From the NCBI GenBank assembly GCA_013214025.1, contig JABSRN010000006.1, positions 1 to 64,000 of the forward strand: a stretch of 64,000 bases of DNA, read 5' to 3'. Shown here in pieces: positions 14,408 through 23,371 of the stretch (its first letter is position 1; the number at the start of each line of letters is the position of its first letter). Below the pieces are notes generated by a model, which saw nothing but the letters and a program-made list of their open reading frames with translations, was not told the origin of the DNA and made no database searches. A program made the translations under genes and the position numbers. Source of the stretch: Polyangiaceae bacterium (lineage in GTDB: Bacteria > Myxococcota_A > Polyangia > Polyangiales > Polyangiaceae).

Positions 14408-16972
14408 CTATTGACCGACCTCGGGGACCAAGCCCTCGACGGACATGCTCAGGAAGCGAACTACGTCGGCGTTCGCCTCCGCCACGTCAAACACGACGAA
14501 GTGACCGTCGCGCCCTTCCGGAGGCCCATATTGCCGCACCGCCAGGGTTACGGGGATGCCGTCGGCGGCAAAGGTGCTGCTATAGGGCGGTGGCATGGGG
14601 TCGTTCGGCGAACTGAAGAGGTTGCTCGCGCCATCTGCGGAACTGTGGGCGGTCACTTCGACCATTCCGGCGGCAGAGACGTAGGTCTTCATCGTCACAT
14701 TCGGACTGAAGGTATCGCCAAGCCCGTACGTTGCGAATAGATGCAACGGCGCCACGAACTCGTCGCGGGTGCGAGATGCGATTTTGGCAAAATTGAGCGG
14801 ATCCGCTGGATCGATCCAGTGCTGCAGCAGAGTGAGCACCGGGTGTTTGTCACCGCCGAATAGGCTTCCGTCGGTTTTCATATCCTGCAGGGCAAAGGGA
14901 ACCGCCATCGCGATATTCACTGGCGCCGTCTTGCTCAGGAGCGAATCCATTAAACTAGCTCCGTTGCCCGACAGCACGGCCCCCCGAAACTGGGTGGCGT
15001 AGGGCAAAGCCAAACTGCCATGAGTCGAACCCTGAGAGTGGCCGAAGTACGCCAGTTTGGCGCCGTCCACCTGGATGGCACTGCCTCCGGATTCTGCGGA
15101 AGTCACGTTCAAGCTGGACGCGAATCGAGCCATGGTGATGATGTCCGCTGCGCCCTGGAGCGGGTTGCCCCTCGCCGCCGCGGGGTTAACGAAGTTAAAG
15201 AACAGGTTGTTCGGCGATTCTGTTGAGTCTCCTCGCCGAGGGCCGTGTTGGGGCGCATCAAATCCGAGCACCGCGACGCCATCCCGGGCGAGTGCTCCCG
15301 CTACCTCATCTCGCATACCGCTGCGGAACGAGCCGCCCGTGCCGTGCCCGTAGACGACCAGAGGCCAACCATCGATGGGCATCACCGAACCGGTGGGTAC
15401 CGCAATCGCCACACAGACCGATTCGCTGCCGGGCGCGACGCTGACGTCGATGCCTCCGCCCTCCATCAGATAAGGCGCTGTTCCTTGTTGAAAAATCGGT
15501 GTGGCAACGAGCAAGTGATACTCGTCATAGTCCGCAGCCTGTTCTCCACAGGCTCGGGTGTCCTCGGCCTGACTGCAGGGCGACACGGCGGTTCCGCCGC
15601 ACTTGATCCAGTCACTGCTGACAGCCGCCGGAGCTCCCTCAGCGGCCGCGGCTAGGCCGGCCATGATATCCAGCGTGGGTCCCACAGTGAAAACGGTCGC
15701 GTTGAGGATATCGGCCGTCGCGATGCCCTCGGTGCCTAGGTGCGCACGGAACCCGGCATACTTCGCGTGGGCCGTCGCCAGGGCACCGTCCCCGGGCGCC
15801 GCGGAGTCGAGCAAGGCTTGCAGGTGCTCAGAGCGTTCAATCGCCGCTTCGTCACCCCCGAGCAAATCGGTCGTTAGCCAAACCGCGTAGGTGTGGTTCG
15901 GCAACAGTGGGCGCCCCAAAGGCCGGCGGACTGACAACCAATCAGCGCATAGATACTTGCCTTGAGCGGTATTGGCGTTCCAGGTAACGCCCTCCTGGCG
16001 GCCGTACTCAGGCGCCCCTTCCGTGATGTCGACCCACTTGACCACGCCGGGGCTCTCCGCCGACGGCATGTTGATGGAATTCGAAAATCGAAACGTTACC
16101 GTCGGGTAGGTTCCGAAGCCAGACTCGTTCGCTTCAATCGCGTCCACGTACACCTGAACGGGATCAAAACCGAGGAGGCCGGCGCCTGGCGTCGGAAATC
16201 CGCTCAGGTCGACGCGGCCATTCACCAGCCGTACGTCATTAGGATACGGCAAACGAAAAAAGTCGCCGTCTTGCCCGGCAGGACTGGTCGCTCCCGGAAC
16301 TTCGTAGAAGGCGCGAGTGACCCCGTTCGCTCGCCCCTGGCAGGTCTCCCCTGCAAAAGTCGGAACTCCGAAGCTAGGTATGCCTCCCACTGCCGGGCTA
16401 CACATGACCCCTGGATTGGTTGGATCGATACTGGCCATGCAGGTTAGGCCACTCAGACAATCGGTGGGCGTGACACAGGCTCCGCCCCAGTCGACAGCAC
16501 CTTCGGGTACACACTGCAAACCGAAACCCTGGATGCCGCAGCGCAAACCTGTCGAACAGTCGATTTCCGTAGAACAGCTATCGCCGGCGGCTCCGTTCAG
16601 TGAAAGCGTACACTCACCTATTATACCCGTCGGACCGACACATTTTAATCCGTCCTCGCACTCAGCGGAGACAACACAGGTCGTGCCCGCCGTACTGGCG
16701 GCGCTTGGTTCGCACGCGCTATCGGTGCAGGTCAATCCAGTGCGACAACTTTCCGTCGCACTGCACGCTTCTCCAATTCCGGGGAACGTGGGCTGAACGA
16801 ACACCTCGTCGCCGAGGTGTTCGTCTCCGACAACAGTGTTTGCCTCGAAACATCCAGGCACCAACGATGCCAGAACGATTGTACCGCTCAGCATTGTGCC
16901 ACTCAGCACTACGCGAGATAAAACTATGCGAAGCGAAGCCATGCGAGATAAAACTATGCGAAACGAAGCCAT
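14408..16972 (-). CDS. Large alpha/beta-hydrolase-fold lipoprotein with Cys-rich N-terminal repeats
   Basis: The ATG at 16972 has a strong Shine-Dalgarno (GGAGG six bases upstream), giving 854 residues; the frame extends to a GTG at 17041. The signal peptide contains a 10-residue duplication (MASFRIVLSR / MASLRIVLSR) and ends at the lipobox LVPGC. Residues about 45-180 hold four to five Dickkopf-like Cys repeats (ESCRTGLTCTDSAC, AECEDGLKC, IDCSTGLRC, TDCLSGLTC). The catalytic part has PLVVYGHGTGGSF, VLGFDAPQHG, the nucleophile elbow FGHSQGSTHG (Ser near residue 646) and HFVVF at the end as a candidate His. It is likely an outer-membrane esterase or depolymerase; substrate unknown. Confidence 0.8.
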   Translation of the reverse strand: MASFRIVLSRMASLRIVLSRVVLSGTMLSGTIVLASLVPGCFEANTVVGDEHLGDEVFVQPTFPGIGEACSATESCRTGLTCTDSACEPSAASTAGTTCVVSAECEDGLKCVGPTGIIGECTLSLNGAAGDSCSTEIDCSTGLRCGIQGFGLQCVPEGAVDWGGACVTPTDCLSGLTCMASIDPTNPGVMCSPAVGGIPSFGVPTFAGETCQGRANGVTRAFYEVPGATSPAGQDGDFFRLPYPNDVRLVNGRVDLSGFPTPGAGLLGFDPVQVYVDAIEANESGFGTYPTVTFRFSNSINMPSAESPGVVKWVDITEGAPEYGRQEGVTWNANTAQGKYLCADWLSVRRPLGRPLLPNHTYAVWLTTDLLGGDEAAIERSEHLQALLDSAAPGDGALATAHAKYAGFRAHLGTEGIATADILNATVFTVGPTLDIMAGLAAAAEGAPAAVSSDWIKCGGTAVSPCSQAEDTRACGEQAADYDEYHLLVATPIFQQGTAPYLMEGGGIDVSVAPGSESVCVAIAVPTGSVMPIDGWPLVVYGHGTGGSFRSGMRDEVAGALARDGVAVLGFDAPQHGPRRGDSTESPNNLFFNFVNPAAARGNPLQGAADIITMARFASSLNVTSAESGGSAIQVDGAKLAYFGHSQGSTHGSLALPYATQFRGAVLSGNGASLMDSLLSKTAPVNIAMAVPFALQDMKTDGSLFGGDKHPVLTLLQHWIDPADPLNFAKIASRTRDEFVAPLHLFATYGLGDTFSPNVTMKTYVSAAGMVEVTAHSSADGASNLFSSPNDPMPPPYSSTFAADGIPVTLAVRQYGPPEGRDGHFVVFDVAEANADVVRFLSMSVEGLVPEVGQ
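16913..16972. repeat. 30-bp tandem duplication in a signal-peptide coding region
   Basis: Two adjacent 30-bp units, 16913-16942 and 16943-16972, differ at one base and the next five bases restart the unit. Read on the minus strand they encode ten residues twice at the start of the large hydrolase lipoprotein. Each copy carries an ATG in the reading frame. Confidence 0.9.
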
Positions 16973-17136
16973 GCGAGCCCTCCAGTGCGCTCCGAAGACG
17001 GAGCGAAGCGGCCGAGGATACTTGGGATTCGACTGTTCCACCAGTCTCGGCGGCTGACAGCGGCCCTGGCCCGATCCGCGAGCTTCTACGTGTGTTCTAA
17101 CGCCAGATCGGCGGGAGCCGTGAGGGGCCTCAGACT

Positions 17137-17796
17137 TCAGTCGTATTGCAGCAGGGAAATCGGGCGTGTGGAGCCGAGTTTTCGGGCACCACCCAGGAAC
17201 CCCAGTTCGATAACAAACGCAAAGCTGACGACTAGGCCCCCACGCCGTCCCACCAACTCAGCAGCCGCCCCCGCTGTCCCACCTGTGGCGAGCAGATCAT
17301 CGATAATTACCACGCGACTTCCCTTGCGAACCGCGTCTCGATGAATCTCCAACTCGCCTGAGCCGTATTCTAATTCGTAAGATACCCGATCCGACTTCCA
17401 CGGCAATTTGCCGGGCTTGCGAATGGGCACGAAGCGTTTGTTCAATCGCAAGGCCAGCGGAGCGCCAAAAATAAAGCCACGGGACTCGATGCCGACAATC
17501 GTGTCGAAATCCAGCTCGATCAGCTGTTCGGCAAAACTGTCTATGGTCATGTGAAAGCCTCGGGCATCCGCAAGCAGTGGCGTGATGTCTTTAAACACGA
17601 TTCCGGGACTCGGAAAGTCGGGCACGTCGCGGATGAGACCCCGGATGTAGCTCAGGCGATCCTGGTCAGGATCTGTCACAGCTTTCGCTTTCGCCTTCAG
17701 TGTTTTCTTTCGCCCAACTCCCCGGGGCGTAGGCGAGCGACGCGGCGGCACCGGTCTTTTTGATCCAACGGAGGGGCGCTTCTTCGCAACGGCCAT
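17137..17796 (-). CDS. apt: Adenine phosphoribosyltransferase with basic N-terminal extension
   Basis: A 219-residue protein. The core from about residue 47 matches APRT: YIRGLIRDVPDFPSPGIVFK, DITPLLAD, GIESRGFIFGAPLA, FVPIRKPGKLPW, and the PRPP-binding loop VVIIDDLLATGGTA. It salvages adenine and PRPP to AMP in the cytoplasm. The first 45 residues are unusually rich in Lys, Arg and Pro (RPSVGSKRPVPPRRSPTPRG) and are not part of the normal 170-180 residue enzyme. They may be a disordered nucleic-acid-binding tail, or the real start may lie downstream, but no good internal ATG is near. surE, also nucleotide-related, lies just upstream on the same strand. Confidence 0.95.
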   Translation of the reverse strand: MAVAKKRPSVGSKRPVPPRRSPTPRGVGRKKTLKAKAKAVTDPDQDRLSYIRGLIRDVPDFPSPGIVFKDITPLLADARGFHMTIDSFAEQLIELDFDTIVGIESRGFIFGAPLALRLNKRFVPIRKPGKLPWKSDRVSYELEYGSGELEIHRDAVRKGSRVVIIDDLLATGGTAGAAAELVGRRGGLVVSFAFVIELGFLGGARKLGSTRPISLLQYD

Positions 17797-17901
17797 GGGG
17801 ACGTGCTTAGCACGATATCAGCCGAGAACCTTCGAGCAGCCCCTAATAAGGCGCTGGTGCTGCAAGTGCCTAGAAACGGTAGTTAGGCAGCGTAACATCG
17901 G

Positions 17902-18699
17902 CTAGGACGCGTCCACCGGCAATGCTCCAACCCTGGCCGCAAGATCGGATGCTACGTGTTGATGACGGGAAGACCACAGCTCCAAGGACACCGGAGTGAT
18001 TCCTATCACCCCAGCGTCGTATGCCTGGGTGTCCGAATCCTGCATTTCCTTGTGGGACACATGGCTGCCTCCGATCCAAAGATATTCTTTTCCTCGGGGG
18101 TCCCGCCGGAAGTCGACCGCTTCTTCATATAGGCGCACGCCGACCACGGTTGCGCATAGGTCCCAGCTGTCGCCGGGGGGGAAATTGACGTTGAACAGAG
18201 AGCCACCCTCAGGCCCCTCACTCAACAACGAGCGAGCCAATTGGGCAGACACGCGGGCCGCCGCGGCAGGATCCGTACGGGAGTCCGCGGATAAGGCGAG
18301 AGCGCAGAATCCGCTCAGCGCGGCTTCTCGCGCCGCCGCCACAGTACCGCTGTAGAATATGTCGTTGCCCAGGTTCAGGCCGTGGTTGAGCCCTGACAGC
18401 ACCAAGTTCGGCCGGCCCGAAAGCACACGATTTCCGGAATTGAGCGCCACATATATACAATCAGCGGGCGTCCCGTTGACAGAAAACACGCCCGGCTCCT
18501 GCTCCAGTAGCCTCAACGGTCGATGTAGCGTGATGCCATGACTAGCAGCGCTTTGCTCATTGGCGGGCGCGCAGACGACGACCCTTGCGAAGCGTTTTAG
18601 CTCAGCTACGAGGACACGGAGCCCAGAAGCCCTATATCCGTCGTCGTTTGACACCAAGATCAAGGGGAGGTCGCGGCTTGGCTTGGGAGAATTTGTCAC
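17902..18699 (-). CDS. surE: 5'/3'-nucleotidase SurE
   Basis: A 265-residue protein of usual length. The metal-binding N-terminus is LILVSNDDGYRASGLRVL (DD), followed by VVVCAPANEQSAASHGIT (the family's AP...S.SIT), NGTPADCIYVAL, and LVLSGLNHGLNLGNDIFYSG (the family's SGxNxGxN...YSGTVxAA), ending with TVAAAREAALSG. SurE dephosphorylates nucleoside monophosphates and is linked to stress survival. It is separated by about 100 bases from apt on the same strand. The TS of the usual ITND becomes VSND, a mild change. Nothing suggests inactivation. Confidence 0.95.
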   Translation of the reverse strand: MTNSPKPSRDLPLILVSNDDGYRASGLRVLVAELKRFARVVVCAPANEQSAASHGITLHRPLRLLEQEPGVFSVNGTPADCIYVALNSGNRVLSGRPNLVLSGLNHGLNLGNDIFYSGTVAAAREAALSGFCALALSADSRTDPAAAARVSAQLARSLLSEGPEGGSLFNVNFPPGDSWDLCATVVGVRLYEEAVDFRRDPRGKEYLWIGGSHVSHKEMQDSDTQAYDAGVIGITPVSLELWSSRHQHVASDLAARVGALPVDAS

Positions 18700-18903
18700 C
18701 CGGCGATATTAGCCTAGCGACCCCGGTTTCGCAGGAAAACGTGATTACCGTGTCGTTCCGATGAACCGATCCCAAAAACCCGCTGCCCCTGCGCGACGCA
18801 CCCGAGCGAGCCAACGGTGGAGCTGCTCCTACCGTGGTTTTTCGGTCATATTTCTCGCTTTCCCATGGTCGCAGATCTTTACTAGGATCTACTCTAAGTA
18901 ACA

Positions 18904-20292
18904 TTGGATTCCGTGGACCCCACCGACGCAGAAACGCTGTCAGACATCCGAGCCAGCATCCTGGAGGCACTCGCTCGCTTCGGGGTCGCAGGCGAGCTCT
19001 ATGTGGAACCGAGCCAGGCTGTGCTGCACGGGAACGGACCCACCGTAACGGTCCCGCTGGGGGATCTACTCGGCGCTTGGACGAGCCTCCCCTACGAAGG
19101 CAAAGGTCGGCGTTCAACGATGATCGCCCGCGAGTTATCCAATCAACGCCGTGGCAGAGGGCAACTCCCGTCCGGTGACTTCTCTAACGCTGTTTCGCTG
19201 TCGGCCTCCGCGGGCACCGCCGCCGTCGGCGGGCACTCACCGACACAGACCTCTCAGGGCCAGACTGAGCACCGAGCCGGTCCGAGTCCTCAGCCCCACG
19301 CTGGCGCCCAGGCGACACGCCGCCAAGATCCCGCTCAACGGAGCCCTCGCGAAGTAGCACTGGCCACGGGCGGCGGGGTGCTGCTGATGGTGCTGTCGCT
19401 CGGTGCTTATGCCCTATTCGACCTCCGCTACGGTGAAGGCAACGAGGGGCAAACCGATACACGCACCGTGGAGCAACGAATCGCTGCCGACGATCGCGAG
19501 AGACGAGAGCGAGCCTCCACGGTTTGCGCAAAAACCCGTTCCCGGGTGATGCGTGGCGCCACCATCGGACCGGCTGATTCCGAAGGCTGGGTCGTCGAGC
19601 TGTCTTTACTCCGGGAGGAAGACGGCGAAGCGATGCTGGACGCGCCAGAACTGACCCAATTCTTTGCAATGAACGAAGACGGGGTACCCCGTGTCAGCTG
19701 GAAAAAGGTGCCCACTCTTGCATTGGCCAGCGGTCCCGGCACAGAGGTTCGCTTGACAGACGGAACCCTGCCGTCACCGGAGGCTAAGAAGTGGCACGGG
19801 CTGAAGGTAACGTTCACTGGACGCTACGTTCGTACGTTTTTCAGTCGTGAAAAGCGCGGTAACTTTTTGTTACTGTCCAACGAACTAGCCAAAACGCTAG
19901 GGGCCAGCGCGGCAGCTCTTTACGCCCGCTGCGACGGCGGCGCACAACACCACATCGGCGCCTGGTTCATGGGATCCTCGCCCGGTGAGGCGACTGCGGC
20001 CATGATCTACAACCTGGGAGCGTTCGCAGATATTCCGCACTTGAGGGACGACCTCATGCGCGCCGACGGTGGCACGGAGACCGACCCCGTGCGCATTATG
20101 ACCGCTTTGAATAAGACGCTCATTCCAGTCAAACGACGAAAAGTTGGGGCCCTCTTGGGCACCCAGGGCGGCATGATCACCGGAACCGGGCAAGAGCGCA
20201 CGATGATTACATTCCCGTTTGGCGATGCCAACCGAGCATCACGAGCTTCCCGTTTCATCTCGCGAACCATGGGTTTGGGAACCGCCAGGTAA
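18904..20292 (+). CDS. Single-pass membrane protein of unknown function
   Basis: A 462-residue protein starting with TTG at 18904 (a GTG at 18913 is an alternative). Residues 1-80 form a small cytoplasmic domain (ILEALARFGVAGELYVEPSQ; VTVPLGDLLGAWTSLP). Residues 90-150 are a low-complexity, basic linker, and a single transmembrane helix lies at about 150-173 (ATGGGVLLMVLSLGAYALFD). The outside part, about 180-460, has a mixed alpha/beta look with no recognised motif (LFSREKRG.. region, then a Gly-rich stretch GTQGGMITGTGQERTMITFP). The order, cytosolic domain-linker-TM-periplasmic domain, resembles anti-sigma or receptor proteins, but no function can be assigned. It is transcribed away from surE. 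Confidence 0.75.
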   Translation: MDSVDPTDAETLSDIRASILEALARFGVAGELYVEPSQAVLHGNGPTVTVPLGDLLGAWTSLPYEGKGRRSTMIARELSNQRRGRGQLPSGDFSNAVSLSASAGTAAVGGHSPTQTSQGQTEHRAGPSPQPHAGAQATRRQDPAQRSPREVALATGGGVLLMVLSLGAYALFDLRYGEGNEGQTDTRTVEQRIAADDRERRERASTVCAKTRSRVMRGATIGPADSEGWVVELSLLREEDGEAMLDAPELTQFFAMNEDGVPRVSWKKVPTLALASGPGTEVRLTDGTLPSPEAKKWHGLKVTFTGRYVRTFFSREKRGNFLLLSNELAKTLGASAAALYARCDGGAQHHIGAWFMGSSPGEATAAMIYNLGAFADIPHLRDDLMRADGGTETDPVRIMTALNKTLIPVKRRKVGALLGTQGGMITGTGQERTMITFPFGDANRASRASRFISRTMGLGTAR

Positions 20293-20318
20293 CCGAGCCT
20301 CTCGACGACGGTTTGGCG

Positions 20319-20570
20319 TTAACCCTGCTTGGCTTGCCAAGATGCCGGAGAAAACGTCTGCAAGCTGAGGGCGTGAATCTCTCGCCCCACCCGCTCTCCC
20401 AAGGCGCCGTACACCAACTTATGGGCAGCGATACGAGTCTTTCCCTCAAAGGCTACACTGACGATACGCACTGAATAGTGGTCCTGGCTTCCGGTAAGAT
20501 CGGTGACTTCGATGTCGGCGTCAGGCATTTCTGCGAGTAGCAGCGCCTGGAGCTCGGTTGGCGGGATCAT
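20319..20570 (-). CDS. BolA family protein
   Basis: An 83-residue protein of normal BolA/IbaG length. Recognisable blocks are LQALLLAEMPDADIEVTDLT (helix and first strand), HYSVRIVSVAFEGKTRIAAH, KLVYGALGERV (the conserved HRxVYxxL, here HKLVYGAL) and EIHALSLQTFSP (IHALxLxxxxP). BolA proteins partner with monothiol glutaredoxins in iron-sulphur handling and stress responses. The start overlaps the stop of the DUF4139 gene by four bases, so it is translationally coupled. No glutaredoxin gene lies beside it. Confidence 0.92.
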   Translation of the reverse strand: MIPPTELQALLLAEMPDADIEVTDLTGSQDHYSVRIVSVAFEGKTRIAAHKLVYGALGERVGREIHALSLQTFSPASWQAKQG

Positions 20571-22516
20571 GAAGAGCGTTTACTCGGTTTGCTTCGTCGC
20601 AGATACTTCAATTGACGAACCGAGTCCGTCAACCGCACGACCAATTCGGAACGCTTCACCGTCAGCTCAACCAGACGTTTTGTGATCCCGTCGAGTTTCG
20701 TGCCGTATCCAGCTAGCCGGACAGTCAGTTTCCTGCGCAGATCTGCTGCGGCCTTGTTCTTTTCGATGGCGCGCAGACTGAGCCTAGTTTCTCTGCTGGC
20801 GTCTTCCATCTCGCGCTGAGTTTCGGCCAATTGGTTGGACTCCGTGGCGATCTTGCGCAACTCGGCGATGAATTTCCGAATGGGCCCGAGACTAGCCGCC
20901 AGTGCGTCCCCAGAGGCTGCCTTCTTTACGTAGGTGGCAATCGCTTCCGCCCCGAGCGCGGAATGCCACTCGACACGGCGCGAATACCCGTCGCGTTCTT
21001 CAACTCGAAGAGACGACCTCGAGTTGCCCTTCACGTTCAGCGGGATCAACGCATGGGATTGCCCCGGCTGGTCCTCAGTGCCCTTCGGCGGCTTGTGCAA
21101 CTCCGTGCCTCGCCGTCGGGCGTGTTTCATGAACAGCCGCGCGTTGTCTCCACCGCCGTTGGTCACCAGATACGTCGTATTGAAGCTTCGCGTTCTCCAG
21201 ATACTCAACCGACCCCCGTCAATCTGTTGGAGCTCTGCGCCGAATTCTTTGGTGTTATGTTCGGTTTCGACCGCGACCGCCCGCTCCAATGCAAACGGCA
21301 CAGTCGTCGTCGCCTTCGGGGGCATGGCGCCGAGGACACCTTGCCCAAGGAATCGACCCTTTTCGAAGACCGTGATGGGACCGCGTTCCAACAAGCCGGC
21401 ACTGCTGTTGGCAAAACGAGCAACCCGGAACGGGTGAGAATGGGACGCTGTGCTCCCGGGATCCGGCGCGAACAAGAACTCGGTCCGGCCGTCGACCTCC
21501 TTGTTGAGCAGCAATACCATCGTCGCGCTGTCGTTGGGCACGGTGATGCCGTGGGGGATCTCATAGGTTGTATTGCCCCCTTCGACCGCCATCTGCGCCA
21601 AAATACTCTTGTTTCTTGGCGCGTTCAGCGTGCTCCCGGGCAGGCCATGGGTCGGGCGCCAGTCACGCTTCGCTTTGCTTTTCTTCATCGCCCGACGTGG
21701 ACGAGATTTGCCCACACGGCCACCGGCCATCTGAGCGGGAGGCGCAGCGGACGCCTTCATCCCGGCCAGCTGTCCCATCGTGTCATCTTCCTCCGGAGCC
21801 ACCATGTCCTCTTCGGCTTCCACCATCTCCTGGGACGCGCTTAGAGTCGTGATTGCTTCCGGAACAGCGGCTATCACCTCGCCTTCGTCGGTAACGATCG
21901 GACGGGGGGGAATGACGGCATCCGCCAATGTCGACTGGAACGCGATGGGCGCTCCTGCCACCAGCGTGAGAGAGATGTCGTTCCAGTCCTCACCAGATAA
22001 ATTTTGAACAATACCCCAAAGCTGTAGCACCGCCTTGCCGTCATGTTGCACAACCAAGCGATAAGAGGGGCGCCACACCGGCGTCTCTGAGATATAGCCG
22101 ATACGCAGGTGGTGATGCTCTCCGTCGAGATGAAGAACGACGACTTCGTCATCTGCTTCCGCTCCCTTGGCCGAGGTGGGAACGGGCAACGACGGGGGCC
22201 CCAAGTGAGGTGGCTCCGACATGGGCTCGTCGTCGTCGGCGGGTTCCCGACTCAAAGGAAACGAGGCCGAGCGCACGCTGCTGCCCCCGCGTTCGACTAT
22301 CGCCAAACTAGCGAGGAAGTCGCCAATCATTTCCGGTTTGACGCGAAACCGGACTTCGGCGGTGTCCACTTCCCCCTCCCGTTCGAAGTACCCAACGCCA
22401 TTTCGATAGATAACCACCCGCTTCAGTGGAAGCTCGCTACCAACGTTGGGGCCGCGCGCGCAGGCGTTGGCGGCAATACACAGAAATAATAAGACGAAAC
22501 GGCTGATGGCCTTCAT
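20567..22516 (-). CDS. DUF4139-domain lipoprotein
   Basis: From the ATG at 22516, preceded by AGGAAG at suitable spacing, the protein has 649 residues. It has a signal peptide with lipobox AANAC. The first mature strand, LKRVVIYRNGVGYFEREG, and the central beta-rich DUF4139 block (VWRPSYRLVV, EDWNDISLTLVAGAPIAF) mark this family. A Glu/Met/Ala-rich insert is at about 240-300, and residues about 565-640 are a coiled coil (LRKIATESNQLAETQREMED) where related proteins carry theirs at the N-terminus. Functions in the family are largely unknown; it is likely anchored in the envelope. It overlaps bolA by four bases and is divergent from the gene at 22631. Confidence 0.85.
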   Translation of the reverse strand: MKAISRFVLLFLCIAANACARGPNVGSELPLKRVVIYRNGVGYFEREGEVDTAEVRFRVKPEMIGDFLASLAIVERGGSSVRSASFPLSREPADDDEPMSEPPHLGPPSLPVPTSAKGAEADDEVVVLHLDGEHHHLRIGYISETPVWRPSYRLVVQHDGKAVLQLWGIVQNLSGEDWNDISLTLVAGAPIAFQSTLADAVIPPRPIVTDEGEVIAAVPEAITTLSASQEMVEAEEDMVAPEEDDTMGQLAGMKASAAPPAQMAGGRVGKSRPRRAMKKSKAKRDWRPTHGLPGSTLNAPRNKSILAQMAVEGGNTTYEIPHGITVPNDSATMVLLLNKEVDGRTEFLFAPDPGSTASHSHPFRVARFANSSAGLLERGPITVFEKGRFLGQGVLGAMPPKATTTVPFALERAVAVETEHNTKEFGAELQQIDGGRLSIWRTRSFNTTYLVTNGGGDNARLFMKHARRRGTELHKPPKGTEDQPGQSHALIPLNVKGNSRSSLRVEERDGYSRRVEWHSALGAEAIATYVKKAASGDALAASLGPIRKFIAELRKIATESNQLAETQREMEDASRETRLSLRAIEKNKAAADLRRKLTVRLAGYGTKLDGITKRLVELTVKRSELVVRLTDSVRQLKYLRRSKPSKRSS

Positions 22517-22630
22517 TGCCACATCTTCCTGCTTCCGACTGCGCTCCACAACCGCCATTGAGCGCCCGATCCCCACTCCGTGCCTCTACTCCCTATTCAG
22601 GCCACCGTATTGCGGGCTAGGGTGGCCGCC

Positions 22631-23188
22631 GTGAAGTCTAGCCTCGCGATCGCTGGAGCCGTCCTCGGTGCCGTCACGATTCTGTATGCAGTCATGTCGG
22701 CAGAAACCGACGAGGAGAAGCTCCAAGGAGTGTTGAACCGCTTGGAGGCAGCAGTGCAAGTAGCGCCAGGCGGCTCGACCGGGCCCATGCGCTTGGCACG
22801 ACTGAATCAGGAATTTGAAGAAATATTCGACGCGAGCCTGACCTACAAGATCCCCGAACTACTCAGTCGGGGTAGCACCCGGGGCACCTTAGCGAAGCTC
22901 GCCACTCATGCCGCAAACGCCTACGCGTCGATGGACATCGACCTGAGCGACAGCGAGATCGTGCTCATGCCTACGGGAACGTTTTTATCGGCCACAGTGA
23001 GCACGCGTGCAGGAGTCACGGTCACCCGCCACGGTCGCCGCCCGCAGCGCACGGTGCGGCGCGTCACCTGGAGCTTCGACGAATCCGACGGCGACTGGAA
23101 AATTACGCGATTTCGAGTGTTTCCTCTCGAGACAAATAGGGCCAAAGAAGAGGAGCCGGAAGGAGATACCGAGCCGGAATTTGAATGA
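22631..23188 (+). CDS. Small membrane-anchored protein of unknown function, possible NTF2-like fold
   Basis: The GTG at 22631 has a GGGTGG Shine-Dalgarno and gives 185 residues beginning at once with a hydrophobic anchor (AIAGAVLGAVTILYAVMSA). GTGs at 22580 and 22622 are also possible. The remainder reads as one alpha/beta domain: EEKLQGVLNRLEAAVQVAPG, FEEIFDASLTYKIPEL, then strands FLSATVSTRAGVTVTRHGRR and VTWSFDESDGDWKITRFRVF. This order of helices followed by a curved sheet ending in W-x-I resembles SnoaL/NTF2-like domains, an inference only. It is divergent from the DUF4139 gene, with about 114 bases between starts for both promoters. Confidence 0.7.
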   Translation: MKSSLAIAGAVLGAVTILYAVMSAETDEEKLQGVLNRLEAAVQVAPGGSTGPMRLARLNQEFEEIFDASLTYKIPELLSRGSTRGTLAKLATHAANAYASMDIDLSDSEIVLMPTGTFLSATVSTRAGVTVTRHGRRPQRTVRRVTWSFDESDGDWKITRFRVFPLETNRAKEEEPEGDTEPEFE

Positions 23189-23371
23189 GGCCGGCGGGCA
23201 CATCACCCCATTCCGAACGGACACCTGCTCCATCGCCTGATCTCCCAGGCCGCTGAGCCAGTATTGGGGGCCCAGTACCAGCGGCGTGAGCCCCCTTCGA
23301 TACGGACGCGAAGCAGCGAATCCCCGTTTTAAACGTCACCCAAATGCTCATAGACTATGCTTTGACACCCG

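Noticed and set aside
20831-21844. Plus-strand open frame of 337 residues
   Set aside because: It is antisense to the DUF4139 gene; the translation has no family motif and the composition is typical of a shadow.
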